64,000 nucleotides of DNA, taken from Megachile rotundata (taxonomy: Eukaryota; Arthropoda; Insecta; Hymenoptera; Megachilidae). Shown here in pieces: positions 45,216-56,300 of the stretch (position 1 is the stretch's first letter; each line of letters opens with the position of its first letter). The position numbers were made by a program, and so were the translations under genes. Below the pieces are notes generated by a model. That model saw only the letters and a program-made list of their open reading frames with translations. It made no database searches and was not told the origin of the DNA. The stretch is from assembly GCF_050947335.1 (NCBI RefSeq), contig NW_027473620.1:1-64000 (forward strand), read 5' to 3'.

Positions 45216-45866
45216 CAAGGGACATCACCAAGGTGTCACACGCGGATTTTAATGAAATTGATATATGTTGTAGCTTTTTAAAAATCATTTGACACGTATT
45301 TTTTTATATCTGCGGATATCCATGTTGAGGGGGTGAAAATAGCCCTCAAAGTTGGGGGTTAAAAACACATTTTCTTTAATATCTCGGAAACTAGAGGGAG
45401 TAGGAAGGTGAATTTTGTTTTAAATTGTGTAGTTTTTAGTCAGGAATTTAGGTAGTGACAAGAATTTCGGGAGAAATTATTTACTTAAATAATATATTAA
45501 AAAATTGCACTTTTTTTTCAATTTTTCACCCTAAATGCAGTTCGATTTTTTTGCAGCTTTGTATACTAAAAATATAGATCAAAATAGGGGATACGTGTTT
45601 TTGGAATTTTTTGTTTATTGCAATTTAGCAATAATTATTACATATACAATTTTCTCCTACTTTTTACGGAGAAATAATTTGAGATTTGTTTTCGAAGAGG
45701 GTCAGACCTTTTTATGCGATAATCTGTTACGTTTTTAACAATTAGACAATATCAGATGTTTAGTGTTCCATCGGTAGCCAGGGAAGGTCTAACGGACAGA
45801 TATAAATCCGCCGCGGTACCAGTCGTCGCTTTACGGAACATAGGTTTCTGTGGCCAATGAAACTCT
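45216..45866 (+). repeat. Left inverted-repeat arm of the transposon
   Basis: About 651 bp, matching the reverse complement of 46643-47293 without any length difference that I could see. I count about 38 mismatches by eye (about 6%). They are uneven: about 14 in the outer 483 bp and about 24 in the inner 168 bp. The arm holds several homopolymer T runs, a GAGGGGGTGAAAATAGCCC segment and, at its inner end, a relatively GC-rich stretch around ATCCGCCGCGGTACC. Confidence 0.92.
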
Positions 45867-45980
45867 TTACGAAACTTACTCCAAAATATACTGTTGCAGG
45901 AATGTGGGTATGAATAAGTGTATGGTAATTGTATTATTGTTTCCCTTTTTGAACATTTGTAAAATTTATTTTTTAAAAGT
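45867..45980. other. Transposon centre, no recognisable feature
   Basis: AT-rich sequence between the left arm and the first central reading frame. It ends in a T-rich run followed by AAAAG at 45971-45979, which could be a degenerate splice acceptor in front of the ATG at 45981. Nothing else is recognisable. Confidence 0.5.
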
Positions 45981-46160
45981 ATGGATGTTAATCCCATTAA
46001 TGTTATAAACATTTTAATGAAAATATTTAACTCTAATAAGCAGGAAGCACACATAAATCGAAAAAAAGTTAAACTGGCACAAAGCATAACAGATGCAATC
46101 GACATGTATAAAGAATGCGCATATACGGATATAGAAATGCAACAAGATGTTATTATTTAA
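45981..46160 (+). CDS. Unrecognised 59-aa reading frame inside the transposon
   Basis: The frame runs ATG to TAA and encodes 59 residues starting MDVNPINVINILMKIF. The middle is basic (INRKKVKLAQ) and the tail acidic, ending EMQQDVII. I do not recognise the family. It lies in the same phase as the transposase remnant that starts at 46164, separated from it only by two adjacent stops (TAA at 46158, TGA at 46161). It could therefore be the N-terminal piece of the same decayed transposase with the middle deleted. A T-rich tract ending in AAAAG just upstream could alternatively make it a former internal exon. There are no membrane segments or known motifs. A chance open frame is possible, and I would not treat it as an expressed gene without transcript evidence. 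Confidence 0.3.
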   Translation: MDVNPINVINILMKIFNSNKQEAHINRKKVKLAQSITDAIDMYKECAYTDIEMQQDVII

Positions 46161-46163
46161 TGA

Positions 46164-46530
46164 CTTGACGTATGCCTAATTCTTTCTTATTTTTGCGAAT
46201 TAAGAGGAAATGGAACAACCTTTTATTTAAAAACCCGCCAATATGTTTTTGATCCGTGTGAACCAGAAAATACTGTTTTGCTTCTTGATTCATGGAAAAG
46301 TTATAACGAGAAGAAGTTATGACGAACAATCCCTAGGTAAGAAACAGTGTAAAAAACAGGAAATATTAAAAATAGCAAAAAATACCCTACCGTTTATTCA
46401 ACCATTTAATGTTAATAGGTTTCGAAATTGAAAAAATTTTATTCATAAAATTTCTAATCCTTTAGTTTTACTGAATTTAGATACAAATTTATTCACAAAA
46501 GACAATGTAATAAAAATTGATTTTTGTAAT
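46164..46530 (+). pseudogene. Decayed DDE-type transposase fragment
   Basis: Two adjacent frames give pieces that look like the catalytic part of a eukaryotic DDE transposase, the nuclease that cuts and joins transposon ends. Frame A (46164-46322, 52 codons then TGA) contains YVFDPCEPENTVLLLDSW. The hydrophobic strand ending in Asp at 46287-46289 matches the usual form of the second catalytic acidic residue. Frame B, shifted by one base, continues to 46431 with TLPFIQPFNVNRFRN, resembling the IQPLDV-FR block that lies between the second and third catalytic residues in pogo-like and related families. After an in-frame TGA at 46429, where relatives commonly have Trp, it reads KNFIHKISNP and fades near 46530. 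The first and third catalytic residues are not identifiable. At least one frameshift and several stops make it non-functional. The assignment rests on motif resemblance by eye. Confidence 0.6.
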
Positions 46531-46642
46531 AAAAGTTGAATGCTTGCTTCTGAAGATTATGCTATATAGTGTGCATAATAATGAAATTTAATGAAGAAAT
46601 TCATTATTAAAAGTCAAATAAATAAACTTATACCTTCAGCTA
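46531..46642. other. Transposon centre, no recognisable feature
   Basis: AT-rich sequence between the transposase remnant and the right arm. I see no open frame worth calling and no repeat. Confidence 0.5.
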
Positions 46643-47293
46643 AAAGTTTCATTGGCCATAGAAACCTATGTTCCGTACAACGACGACTGGTACTGCGGCG
46701 GATTTATACCTGCTCGCTGGACTTTCCCTGGCTACCGATGGCACAACAAACGCCTGATATTGTTCAATTGTTAAAAACGTGACAAATTATTGCATAAAAA
46801 GGGCTCATTCTCTTCGAAAACAAATCTCAAATTATTTCTCCGTAAAAAGTAGGAGAAAATTGTATATGTAATAATTATTGCTAAATTGTAATAAACAAAA
46901 AATTCCAAAAACACGTATCCCCTATTTTGATCCATATTTTTAGTATACAAAGCTGCAAAAAAATCGAACTGCATTTAGGGTGAAAAATTGAAAAAAAAGT
47001 GCATTTTTTAAATATATTATTTAAATAAATAATTTCTCCCGAAATTTTTGACACTAACTAAATTCCTGACTAAAAACTACACAATTTAAAAAAAAATTTA
47101 CCTTCCTACTCGCTCTAGTTTCCGAGATATTAAAGAAAATGTGTTTTTAACCCCCAACTTTGAGGGCTATTTTCACCCCCTCAACATGGATGTCCGCAGA
47201 TATAAAAAAATATGTGTCAAATGATTTTTAAAAAGCTACAACATATGTCAATTTCATTAAAATCCGCGTGTGACACCTTGGTGATGTCCCTTG
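46643..47293 (-). repeat. Right inverted-repeat arm of the transposon
   Basis: Reverse complement of the left arm at about 94% identity. Similarity starts at the inner edge with AAAGTTTCATTGGCC and runs to the terminal CCCTTG. An open frame of 67 codons at the same place in each arm (45535-45738 plus, 46771-46974 minus) is judged fortuitous; see the rejected list. Confidence 0.92.
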
Positions 47294-47296
47294 TGA
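47294..47296 (+). other. Target-site duplication TGA, right copy
   Basis: Direct repeat of 45213-45215, immediately after the terminal CCCTTG of the element. The satellite then resumes as GTATAGTAATTG. Confidence 0.9.
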
Positions 47297-50200
47297 GTAT
47301 AGTAATTGTCGTTCTATCGATCATATAAGCATAATATGGCTAATAATATTATTTAGATTGATAATAGTGAGTGTAATAAGTATAGTAATTGTCGTTCTAT
47401 CGATCATATAAGTTCAATATGGCTAATAATATGAGTTAGATTGATAATAATAAGAGTAATAAGTATAGTAATTGTCGTCCTATCGATCATATTAGCATAA
47501 TATGGTTAATAATATGAGTTAGATTGATAACAGTGAGTGTAATAAGTATAGTGATTGTCGTTCCGTCGATCACATAAGCACAATATGGCTAATAATATGA
47601 GTTAGATTGATAATAATAAGAGTAATAAGTATAGTAATTGTCGTTCTATCGATCATATAAGCATAATATGGCTAATAATAAGAGTTAGATTGATAATGAT
47701 AAGAGTAATAAGTACAGTAATTTTGGTTCTATCGATCATATAAGCATAATATGGCTAATAATATGAGTTAGATTGATAATAATAGGAGTAATATGTATAG
47801 TAATTGTCGTTCTATCGATGATATCTACATGATGTGGTAAATAATATGAGTTAGATTGATAATAGTGAGTGTAATAAGTATAGTCATTGTCGTTCTGTCG
47901 ATCATATAAGCATACTATGGCTAATAATGTGAGTTAGATTGATAATAATAAGAGTAATAAGTATAGTAATTGTCGTCCTATCGATCATATAAGCATAATA
48001 TGGCTAATAATATGAGTTAGATTGATAATAATAAGCGTAAAAAGTATAGTAATTGACGTTCTATCGATCATATAAGTATAATATGGGTAATAATATGAGT
48101 TAGATTGATAATAATAAGAGTAATAAGTACAGTAATTGTCGTTCTGTCGATCATTTAAGCATAATATGGCTAACAATATGAGTTAGATTGATAATAATAA
48201 GAGTAATAAGTATAGTAATTGTCGTTCTATCGATCATATAAGCATAATATGGCTAATAATATGAGTTAGATTGATAATAATAAGAGCAATAAGTATAGTA
48301 ATTGTCGTTCTATCGATCATATCTGCTTAATATGGTTAATAATATGAGTTGGATTGATAACAGTGAGTGTAATAAGTATAGTAATTGTCGTTCTATCGAT
48401 CATATGAGCATAATATGGCTAATAATATGAGTTAGATTGATAACTGTGAGTGTAATAAGTATAGCAATTGTCGTTCTATTGATCATGTAAGCATAATGTG
48501 GCTAATAATATGAGTCAGATTGATAATAATAAGAGTACTGAGTATAGTAATTGTCGTTCTATCGATCATATAAGCATAATATGGCTAATAATATGAGTTA
48601 GATTGATAATGATAAGAGTAATACGTACAGTAATTGTCGTTCTATCGATCATATCAGCATAATATGGCTAATAATATGAGTTAGAGTGATAATAATAAAA
48701 GTAGTGAGTATATTAATTGTCGTTCTATCGATCATTTAAGCATAATATAGCTAATAATATAAGTTAGGTTGATAAAAGTAAGAATAATAAGTAGAGTAAT
48801 TGTCGTTCTATCGATCATATAAGCATAATATGGCTAATAATATGAGTTAGATTGATAATGATAAGAGTAATAAGTACAGTAATTGTCGTTCTACCGATCA
48901 TATAAGCATAATATGGCTAATAATATGAGTTAGGTTGATAATAATAAATGTAGTGAGTATAGTAATTGTCGTTCTATCGATCATATAAGCATAATATGGC
49001 TAATAATATTAGTTAGTTTGATAATAATAAGAGTAATAAGTATAGTAATTGTCGTTCTATCGATCATATAAGCATAATATGGCTAATAATATTAGTTAGT
49101 TTGATAATAATAAGAGTAATGAGTATAGTAGTTGTTGTTCTATCGATCATATCTGCATAATATGGTTAATAATATGATTTAGATTGATAATAATAAGAGT
49201 AAAAAGTATAGTAATTGTCGTTCTATCGATCATATAAGCATAATATGGCTAATAATATGAGTTAGATTAATAATAGTAAGAGTAATATGTATGGTAATTA
49301 TCGTTCTACCGATCATATAAGCATAATATGGTTAATAATATGAGTTAGATTAATAATAATAAGAGTAAAGAGTATAGTAGTTATCGTTCTACCGATCATA
49401 TAAGCATAATATGGCTAATAATATGAGTTAGGTTGATAATAATAAGAGTAATAAGTATAGTAATTGTCGTTCTATCGATCGTATAAGCGTAATATGGCTA
49501 ATAATATGAGTTAGATTGATAATAATAAGAGTAATAGGTATAGTAATTATCGTTCTACCGATCATATAAGCATAATATGGCTAAGAATATGAGTTAGATT
49601 GAAAATGATAAGAGTAATAAGTACAGTAATTGTCGTTCTATCCATCATATAAGCATAATATGGCTAATAATATGAGTTAGAGTGATAATAATAAGAGTAA
49701 AAAGTATATTTATTGTCGTTCTATTGATCATATAAGCATAATATGGCTAATAATATGGGTTGGATTGATAATAATAAGACTAATAAGTATAGTAATGGTC
49801 GTTCTATCGATCATAAAAGCATAATATGGCTAATAAAATGAGTTAGATTGATAATATTGAGTGTAATAAGTATAGTAATTGTCGTTCTATCTATCATATA
49901 AGCATAATATGGCTAATGATAAGAGTTAGATTGATAATAATAAGAGTAATGAGTATAGTAGTTGTTGTTGTATCGATCATATCTGCATAATATGGTTAAT
50001 AATATGAGTTAGATTAATAATAATAAGAGTAATAAGTATAGTAATTGTCGTTCTATCGATCATATAAGCATAATATGGCTAATAATATGAGTTAGGTTGA
50101 TAATAATAAGAGTAATAAGTATAGTAATTGTCGTTCTATCGATCATATAAGCATAATGTGGCTAATAATATGAGTAAGATTGATAATAATAAGAGTAATA

Positions 50201-53200
50201 AGTATAGTAATTGTCGTTCTATCGATCATATTTGCATAATATCGTTAATAATATGAGTTAGATTGATAACAGTGAGTGTAAGAAGTATAGTGATTGTCGT
50301 TCTGTCGATCACATAAGCACAATATGGCTAATAATATGAGTTAGATTGATAAAAATAAGAATAACAAGTATAGTAATTGTCGTCCTATCGATCATATAAG
50401 CATAATATGGCTAATAATATGAGTTAGATTGATAATAATAAGAGTAATAAGTATAGTAATTGTCGTCCTATCGATCATATAATCATAATATGGCTAATAA
50501 TATGAGTTAGATTGATAATAATAAGAGTAATAAGTATAGTAATTGTCGTTCTATCGATCATATAAGCATAATATGGCTAATAATATGAGTTAGATTGATA
50601 GTAATAAGAGTAAAAAGTATAGTAATTGTCGTTCTATCGATCATATCTGCTTAATATGGTTAATAATATGAGTTGGATTGATAACAGTGAGTGTAATAAG
50701 TATAGTAATTGTCGTTCTATCGATCATATGAGCATAATATGGCTAATAATATGAGTTAGATTGATAACTGTGAGTGTAATAAGTATAGCAATTGTCGTTC
50801 TATTGATCATGTAAGCATAATGTGGCTAATAATATGAGTTAGATTGATAATAATAAGAGTACTGAGTATAGTAATTGTCGTTCTATCGATCATATAAGCA
50901 TAATATGGCTAATAATATTATTTAGATTGATAATAGTGAGTGTAATAAGTATAGTAATTGTCGTTCTATCGATCATATAAGTTCAATATGGCTAATAATA
51001 TGAGTTAGATTGATAATAATAAGAGTAATAAGTATAGTAATTGTCGTCCTATCGATCATATTAGCATAATATGGTTAATAATATGAGTTAGATTGATAAC
51101 AGTGAGTGTAATAAGTATAGTGATTGTCGTTCCGTCGATCACATAAGCACAATATGGCTAATAATATGAGTTAGATTGATAATAATAGGAGTAATAGGTA
51201 TAGTAATTGTCATTCTATCGGTCATATTTGCATAACATGGTTAATAATATGAGTTAGGTTGATAAAAATAAGAATAACAAGTATAGTAATTGTCGTCATA
51301 TCGATCATATAAGCATAATATGGCTAATAATATGAGTTAGATTGATAATAATAAGAGTAATAAGTATAGTAATTGTCGTCCTATCGATCATACGAGCATA
51401 ATGTGGCTAATAATATCAGTTAAATTGATAATAATAAGAGTAATAAGTATAGTAATTATCGTTGTACCGATTATATAAGCATAATATGGCTAATAATATG
51501 AGTTAGATTGATAGTAATAAGAGTAAAAAGTATAGTAATTGTCGTTCTATCGATCATATTTGCGTAATATGGTTAATAATATGAGTTAGATTGATAACAG
51601 TGAGTGTAATAAGTATAGTGATTGTCGTTCTGTCGATCACATAAGCACAATATGGCTAATAATATGAGTTAGATTGATAATAATAGGAGTAATAGGTATA
51701 GTAATTGTCATTCTATCGGTCATATTTGCATAACATGGTTAATAATATGAGTTAGGTTGATAAAAATAAGAATAACAAGTATAGTAATTGTCGTCCTATC
51801 GATCATATAAGCATAATATGGCTAATAATATGAGTTAGATTGATAATAATAAGAGTAATAAGTATAGTAATTGTCGTCCTATCGATCATATAATCATAAT
51901 ATGGCTAATAATATGAGTTAGAGTGATAATAATGAAAGTAGTGAGTATAGTAATTGTCGTTCTATCGATCATATAAGCATAATATGGCTAATAATATGAG
52001 TTAGATTGATAGTAATAAGAGTAAAAAGTATAGTAATTGTCGTTCTATCGATCATATCTGCTTAATATGGTTAATAATATGAGTTGGATTGATAACAGTG
52101 AGTGTAATAAGTATAGTAATTGTCGTTCTATCGATCATATGAGCATAATATGGCTAATAATATGAGTTAGATTGATAACTGTGAGTGTAATAAGTATAGC
52201 AATTGTCGTTCTATTGATCATGTAAGCATAATGTGGCTAATAATATGAGTTAGATTGATAATAATAAGAGTACTGAGTATAGTAATTGTCGTTCTATCGA
52301 TCATATAAGCATAATATGGCTAATAATATGAGTTAGATTGATAGTAATAAGAGTAAAAAGTATAGTAATTGTCGTTCTATCGATCATATCTGCTTAATAT
52401 GGTTAATAATATGAGTTGGATTGATAACAGTGAGTGTAATAAGTATAGTAATTGTCGTTCTATCGATCATATGAGCATAATATGGCTAATAATATGAGTT
52501 AGATTGATAACTGTGAGTGAAATAAGTATAGCAATTGTCGTTCTATTGATCATGTAAGCATAATGTGGCTAATAATATGAGTTAGATTGATAATAATAAG
52601 AGTACTGAGTATAGTAATTGTCGTTCTATCGATCATATAAGCATAATATGGCTTATAATATGAGTTAGATTGATAATGATAAGAGTAATAAGTACAGTAA
52701 TTGTCGTTCTATCGATCATATAAGCATAATATGGCTAATAATATGAGTTAGAGTGATAATAATGAAAGTAGTGAGTATAGTAATTGTCGTTCTATCGATC
52801 ATTTAAGCATAATATAGCTAATAATATAAGTTAGGTTGATAAAAGTAAGAATAATAAGTAGAGTAATTGTCGTTCTATCGATCATATAAGCATAATATGG
52901 CTAATAATATGAGTTATATTGATAATGATACGAGTAATGAGTATAGTAATTATCGTTCTACCGATCATATAAGCATAAAATGGCTAATAATATGAGTTAG
53001 ATTGATAATAATAAGAGTAAAAAGTATAGTAATTGACGTTCTATCGATCATATAAGCATAATATGGGTAATAATATGAGTTAGATTGATAATAATAAGAG
53101 TAATAAGTACAGTAATTGTCGTTCTGTCGATCATTTAAGCATAATATGGGTAATAATATGAGTTAGATTGATAATAATAAGAGCAATAGGTATAGTAATT

Positions 53201-53352
53201 GTCGTTCTATCGATCATATGAGCATAATATGGCTAATAATATGAGTTAGATTGATAACTGTGAGTGTAATAAGTATAGCAATTGTCGTTCTATTGATCAT
53301 GTAAGCATAATGTGGCTAATAATATGAGTTAGATTGATAATAATAAGAGTAC
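47294..53352 (+). repeat. 73-monomer (6,059-bp) tandem duplication, copy 1
   Basis: Every marker I checked recurs exactly 6,059 bp downstream: GAGTATAG 47295/53354, CTGCTTAATATGG 48325/54384, 50649/56708 and 52060/58119, CATTCTATCGG 51211/57270 and 51709/57768, and AGTTATATTG 52912/58971. Very few differences are visible, for example CATACTATGG near 47912 against CATAATATGG near 53971, and ATATCAGCAT near 48652 against ATATAAGCAT. This suggests a recent event. The transposon sits at the left end of this copy and is absent from the corresponding site in copy 2. Confidence 0.93.
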
Positions 53353-56300
53353 TGAGTATAGTAATTGTCGTTCTATCGATCATATAAGCATAATATGGCT
53401 AATAATATTATTTAGATTGATAATAGTGAGTGTAATAAGTATAGTAATTGTCGTTCTATCGATCATATATGTTCAATATGGCTAATAATATGAGTTAGAT
53501 TGATAATAATAAGAGTAATAAGTATAGTAATTGTCGTCCTATCGATCATATTAGCATAATATGGTTAATAATATGAGTTAGATTGATAACAGTGAGTGTA
53601 ATAAGTATAGTGATTGTCGTTCCGTCGATCACATAAGCACAATATGGCTAATAATATGAGTTAGATTGATAATAATAAGAGTAATAAGTATAGTAATTGT
53701 CGTTCTATCGATCATATAAGCATAATATGGCTAATAATAAGAGTTAGATTGATAATGATAAGAGTAATAAGTACAGTAATTTTGGTTCTATCGATCATAT
53801 AAGCATAATATGGCTAATAATATGAGTTAGATTGATAATAATAGGAGTAATATGTATAGTAATTGTCGTTCTATCGATGATATCTACATGATGTGGTAAA
53901 TAATATGAGTTAGATTGATAATAGTGAGTGTAATAAGTATAGTCATTGTCGTTCTGTCGATCATATAAGCATAATATGGCTAATAATGTGAGTTAGATTG
54001 ATAATAATAAGAGTAATAAGTATAGTAATTGTCGTCCTATCGATCATATAAGCATAATATGGCTAATAATATGAGTTAGATTGATAATAATAAGCGTAAA
54101 AAGTATAGTAATTGACGTTCTATCGATCATATAAGTATAATATGGGTAATAATATGAGTTAGATTGATAATAATAAGAGTAATAAGTACAGTAATTGTCG
54201 TTCTGTCGATCATTTAAGCATAATATGGCTAACAATATGAGTTAGATTGATAATAATAAGAGTAATAAGTATAGTAATTGTCGTTCTATCGATCATATAA
54301 GCATAATATGGCTAATAATATGAGTTAGATTGATAATAATAAGAGCAATAAGTATAGTAATTGTCGTTCTATCGATCATATCTGCTTAATATGGTTAATA
54401 ATATGAGTTGGATTGATAACAGTGAGTGTAATAAGTATAGTAATTGTCGTTCTATCGATCATATGAGCATAATATGGCTAATAATATGAGTTAGATTGAT
54501 AACTGTGAGTGTAATAAGTATAGCAATTGTCGTTCTATTGATCATGTAAGCATAATGTGGCTAATAATATGAGTCAGATTGATAATAATAAGAGTACTGA
54601 GTATAGTAATTGTCGTTCTATCGATCATATAAGCATAATATGGCTAATAATATGAGTTAGATTGATAATGATAAGAGTAATACGTACAGTAATTGTCGTT
54701 CTATCGATCATATAAGCATAATATGGCTAATAATATGAGTTAGAGTGATAATAATAAAAGTAGTGAGTATATTAATTGTCGTTCTATCGATCATTTAAGC
54801 ATAATATAGCTAATAATATAAGTTAGGTTGATAAAAGTAAGAATAATAAGTAGAGTAATTGTCGTTCTATCGATCATATAAGCATAATATGGCTAATAAT
54901 ATGAGTTAGATTGATAATGATAAGAGTAATAAGTACAGTAATTGTCGTTCTACCGATCATATAAGCATAATATGGCTAATAATATGAGTTAGGTTGATAA
55001 TAATAAATGTAGTGAGTATAGTAATTGTCGTTCTATCGATCATATAAGCATAATATGGCTAATAATATTAGTTAGTTTGATAATAATAAGAGTAATAAGT
55101 ATAGTAATTGTCGTTCTATCGATCATATAAGCATAATATGGCTAATAATATTAGTTAGTTTGATAATAATAAGAGTAATGAGTATAGTAGTTGTTGTTCT
55201 ATCGATCATATCTGCATAATATGGTTAATAATATGATTTAGATTGATAATAATAAGAGTAAAAAGTATAGTAATTGTCGTTCTATCGATCATATAAGCAT
55301 AATATGGCTAATAATATGAGTTAGATTAATAATAGTAAGAGTAATATTTATGGTAATTATCGTTCTACCGATCATATAAGCATAATATGGTTAATAATAT
55401 GAGTTAGATTAATAATAATAAGAGTAAAGAGTATAGTAGTTATCGTTCTACCGATCATATAAGCATAATATGGCTAATAATATGAGTTAGGTTGATAATA
55501 ATAAGAGTAATAAGTATAGTAATTGTCGTTCTATCGATCGTATAAGCGTAATATGGCTAATAATATGAGTTAGATTGATAATAATAAGAGTAATAGGTAT
55601 AGTAATTATCGTTCTACCGATCATATAAGCATAATATGGCTAAGAATATGAGTTAGATTGAAAATGATAAGAGTAATAAGTACAGTAATTGTCGTTCTAT
55701 CCATCATATAAGCATAATATGGCTAATAATATGAGTTAGAGTGATAATAATAAGAGTAAAAAGTATATTTATTGTCGTTCTATTGATCATATAAGCATAA
55801 TATGGCTAATAATATGGGTTGGATTGATAATAATAAGACTAATAAGTATAGTAATGGTCGTTCTATCGATCATAAAAGCATAATATGGCTAATAAAATGA
55901 GTTAGATTGATAATATTGAGTGTAATAAGTATAGTAATTGTCGTTCTATCTATCATATAAGCATAATATGGCTAATGATAAGAGTTAGATTGATAATAAT
56001 AAGAGTAATGAGTATAGTAGTTGTTGTTGTATCGATCATATCTGCATAATATGGTTAATAATATGAGTTAGATTAATAATAATAAGAGTAATAAGTATAG
56101 TAATTGTCGTTCTATCGATCATATAAGCATAATATGGCTAATAATATGAGTTAGGTTGATAATAATAAGAGTAATAAGTATAGTAATTGTCGTTCTATCG
56201 ATCATATAAGCATAATGTGGCTAATAATATGAGTAAGATTGATAATAATAAGAGTAATAAGTATAGTAATTGTCGTTCTATCGATCATATTTGCATAATA

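Larger units (their letters stand above)
45216..47293. mobile_element. 2,078-bp DNA transposon with long inverted repeats, non-autonomous or dead
   Basis: Non-satellite insertion that starts CAAGGGACATCACCAAGGTG and ends with the reverse complement of that sequence. Two inverted arms of about 651 bp (45216-45866 and 46643-47293) enclose a 776-bp centre. A 3-bp TGA duplication flanks it, and the empty site is preserved in the downstream satellite copy, so both ends are exact. The centre contains a decayed DDE transposase fragment (46164 to about 46530) and a 59-aa reading frame, but no intact transposase, so the element would depend on a relative for movement. The superfamily is not settled. 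Three-base duplications are known for PIF/Harbinger, CACTA-type and Zator elements, among others. The TGA target does not fit the usual TWA preference of Harbinger, and the tip does not begin with CACT. Confidence 0.93.

Noticed and set aside
45535..45738. 67-codon open frame in the left arm, with a counterpart at 46771-46974 on the minus strand in the right arm
   Set aside because: It is tempting because both arms keep the frame. However, of about eight base differences between the copies only one is silent, so there is no sign of protein-level selection. Its presence in both arms follows from their DNA identity.
45752..46105. 117-codon minus-strand open frame
   Set aside because: It spans the inner end of the left arm and the centre without respecting the element structure, lies antisense to the 59-aa frame, and shows no recognisable domain.
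46591..46782. 63-codon plus-strand open frame
   Set aside because: It runs from the centre into the right arm and is antisense to the arm sequence. No motif is seen and it is likely fortuitous.
45216..47293. Retroelement or viral insertion
   Set aside because: The terminal repeats are inverted and not direct, there is no poly-A end or reverse transcriptase motif, and the target duplication is 3 bp. These fit a cut-and-paste DNA transposon.
45216..47293. Assignment to PIF/Harbinger or CACTA
   Set aside because: The 3-bp duplication would allow either, but TGA is not the TWA target typical of Harbinger and the tip CAAGGG is not CACT-like. I left the superfamily open.
47985..48176. 63-codon minus-strand open frame, repeated identically at 54044-54235
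   Set aside because: Satellite sequence; the second copy is the 73-monomer duplicate. The composition (runs of Tyr, Ser, Ile) simply mirrors the AT-rich repeat.
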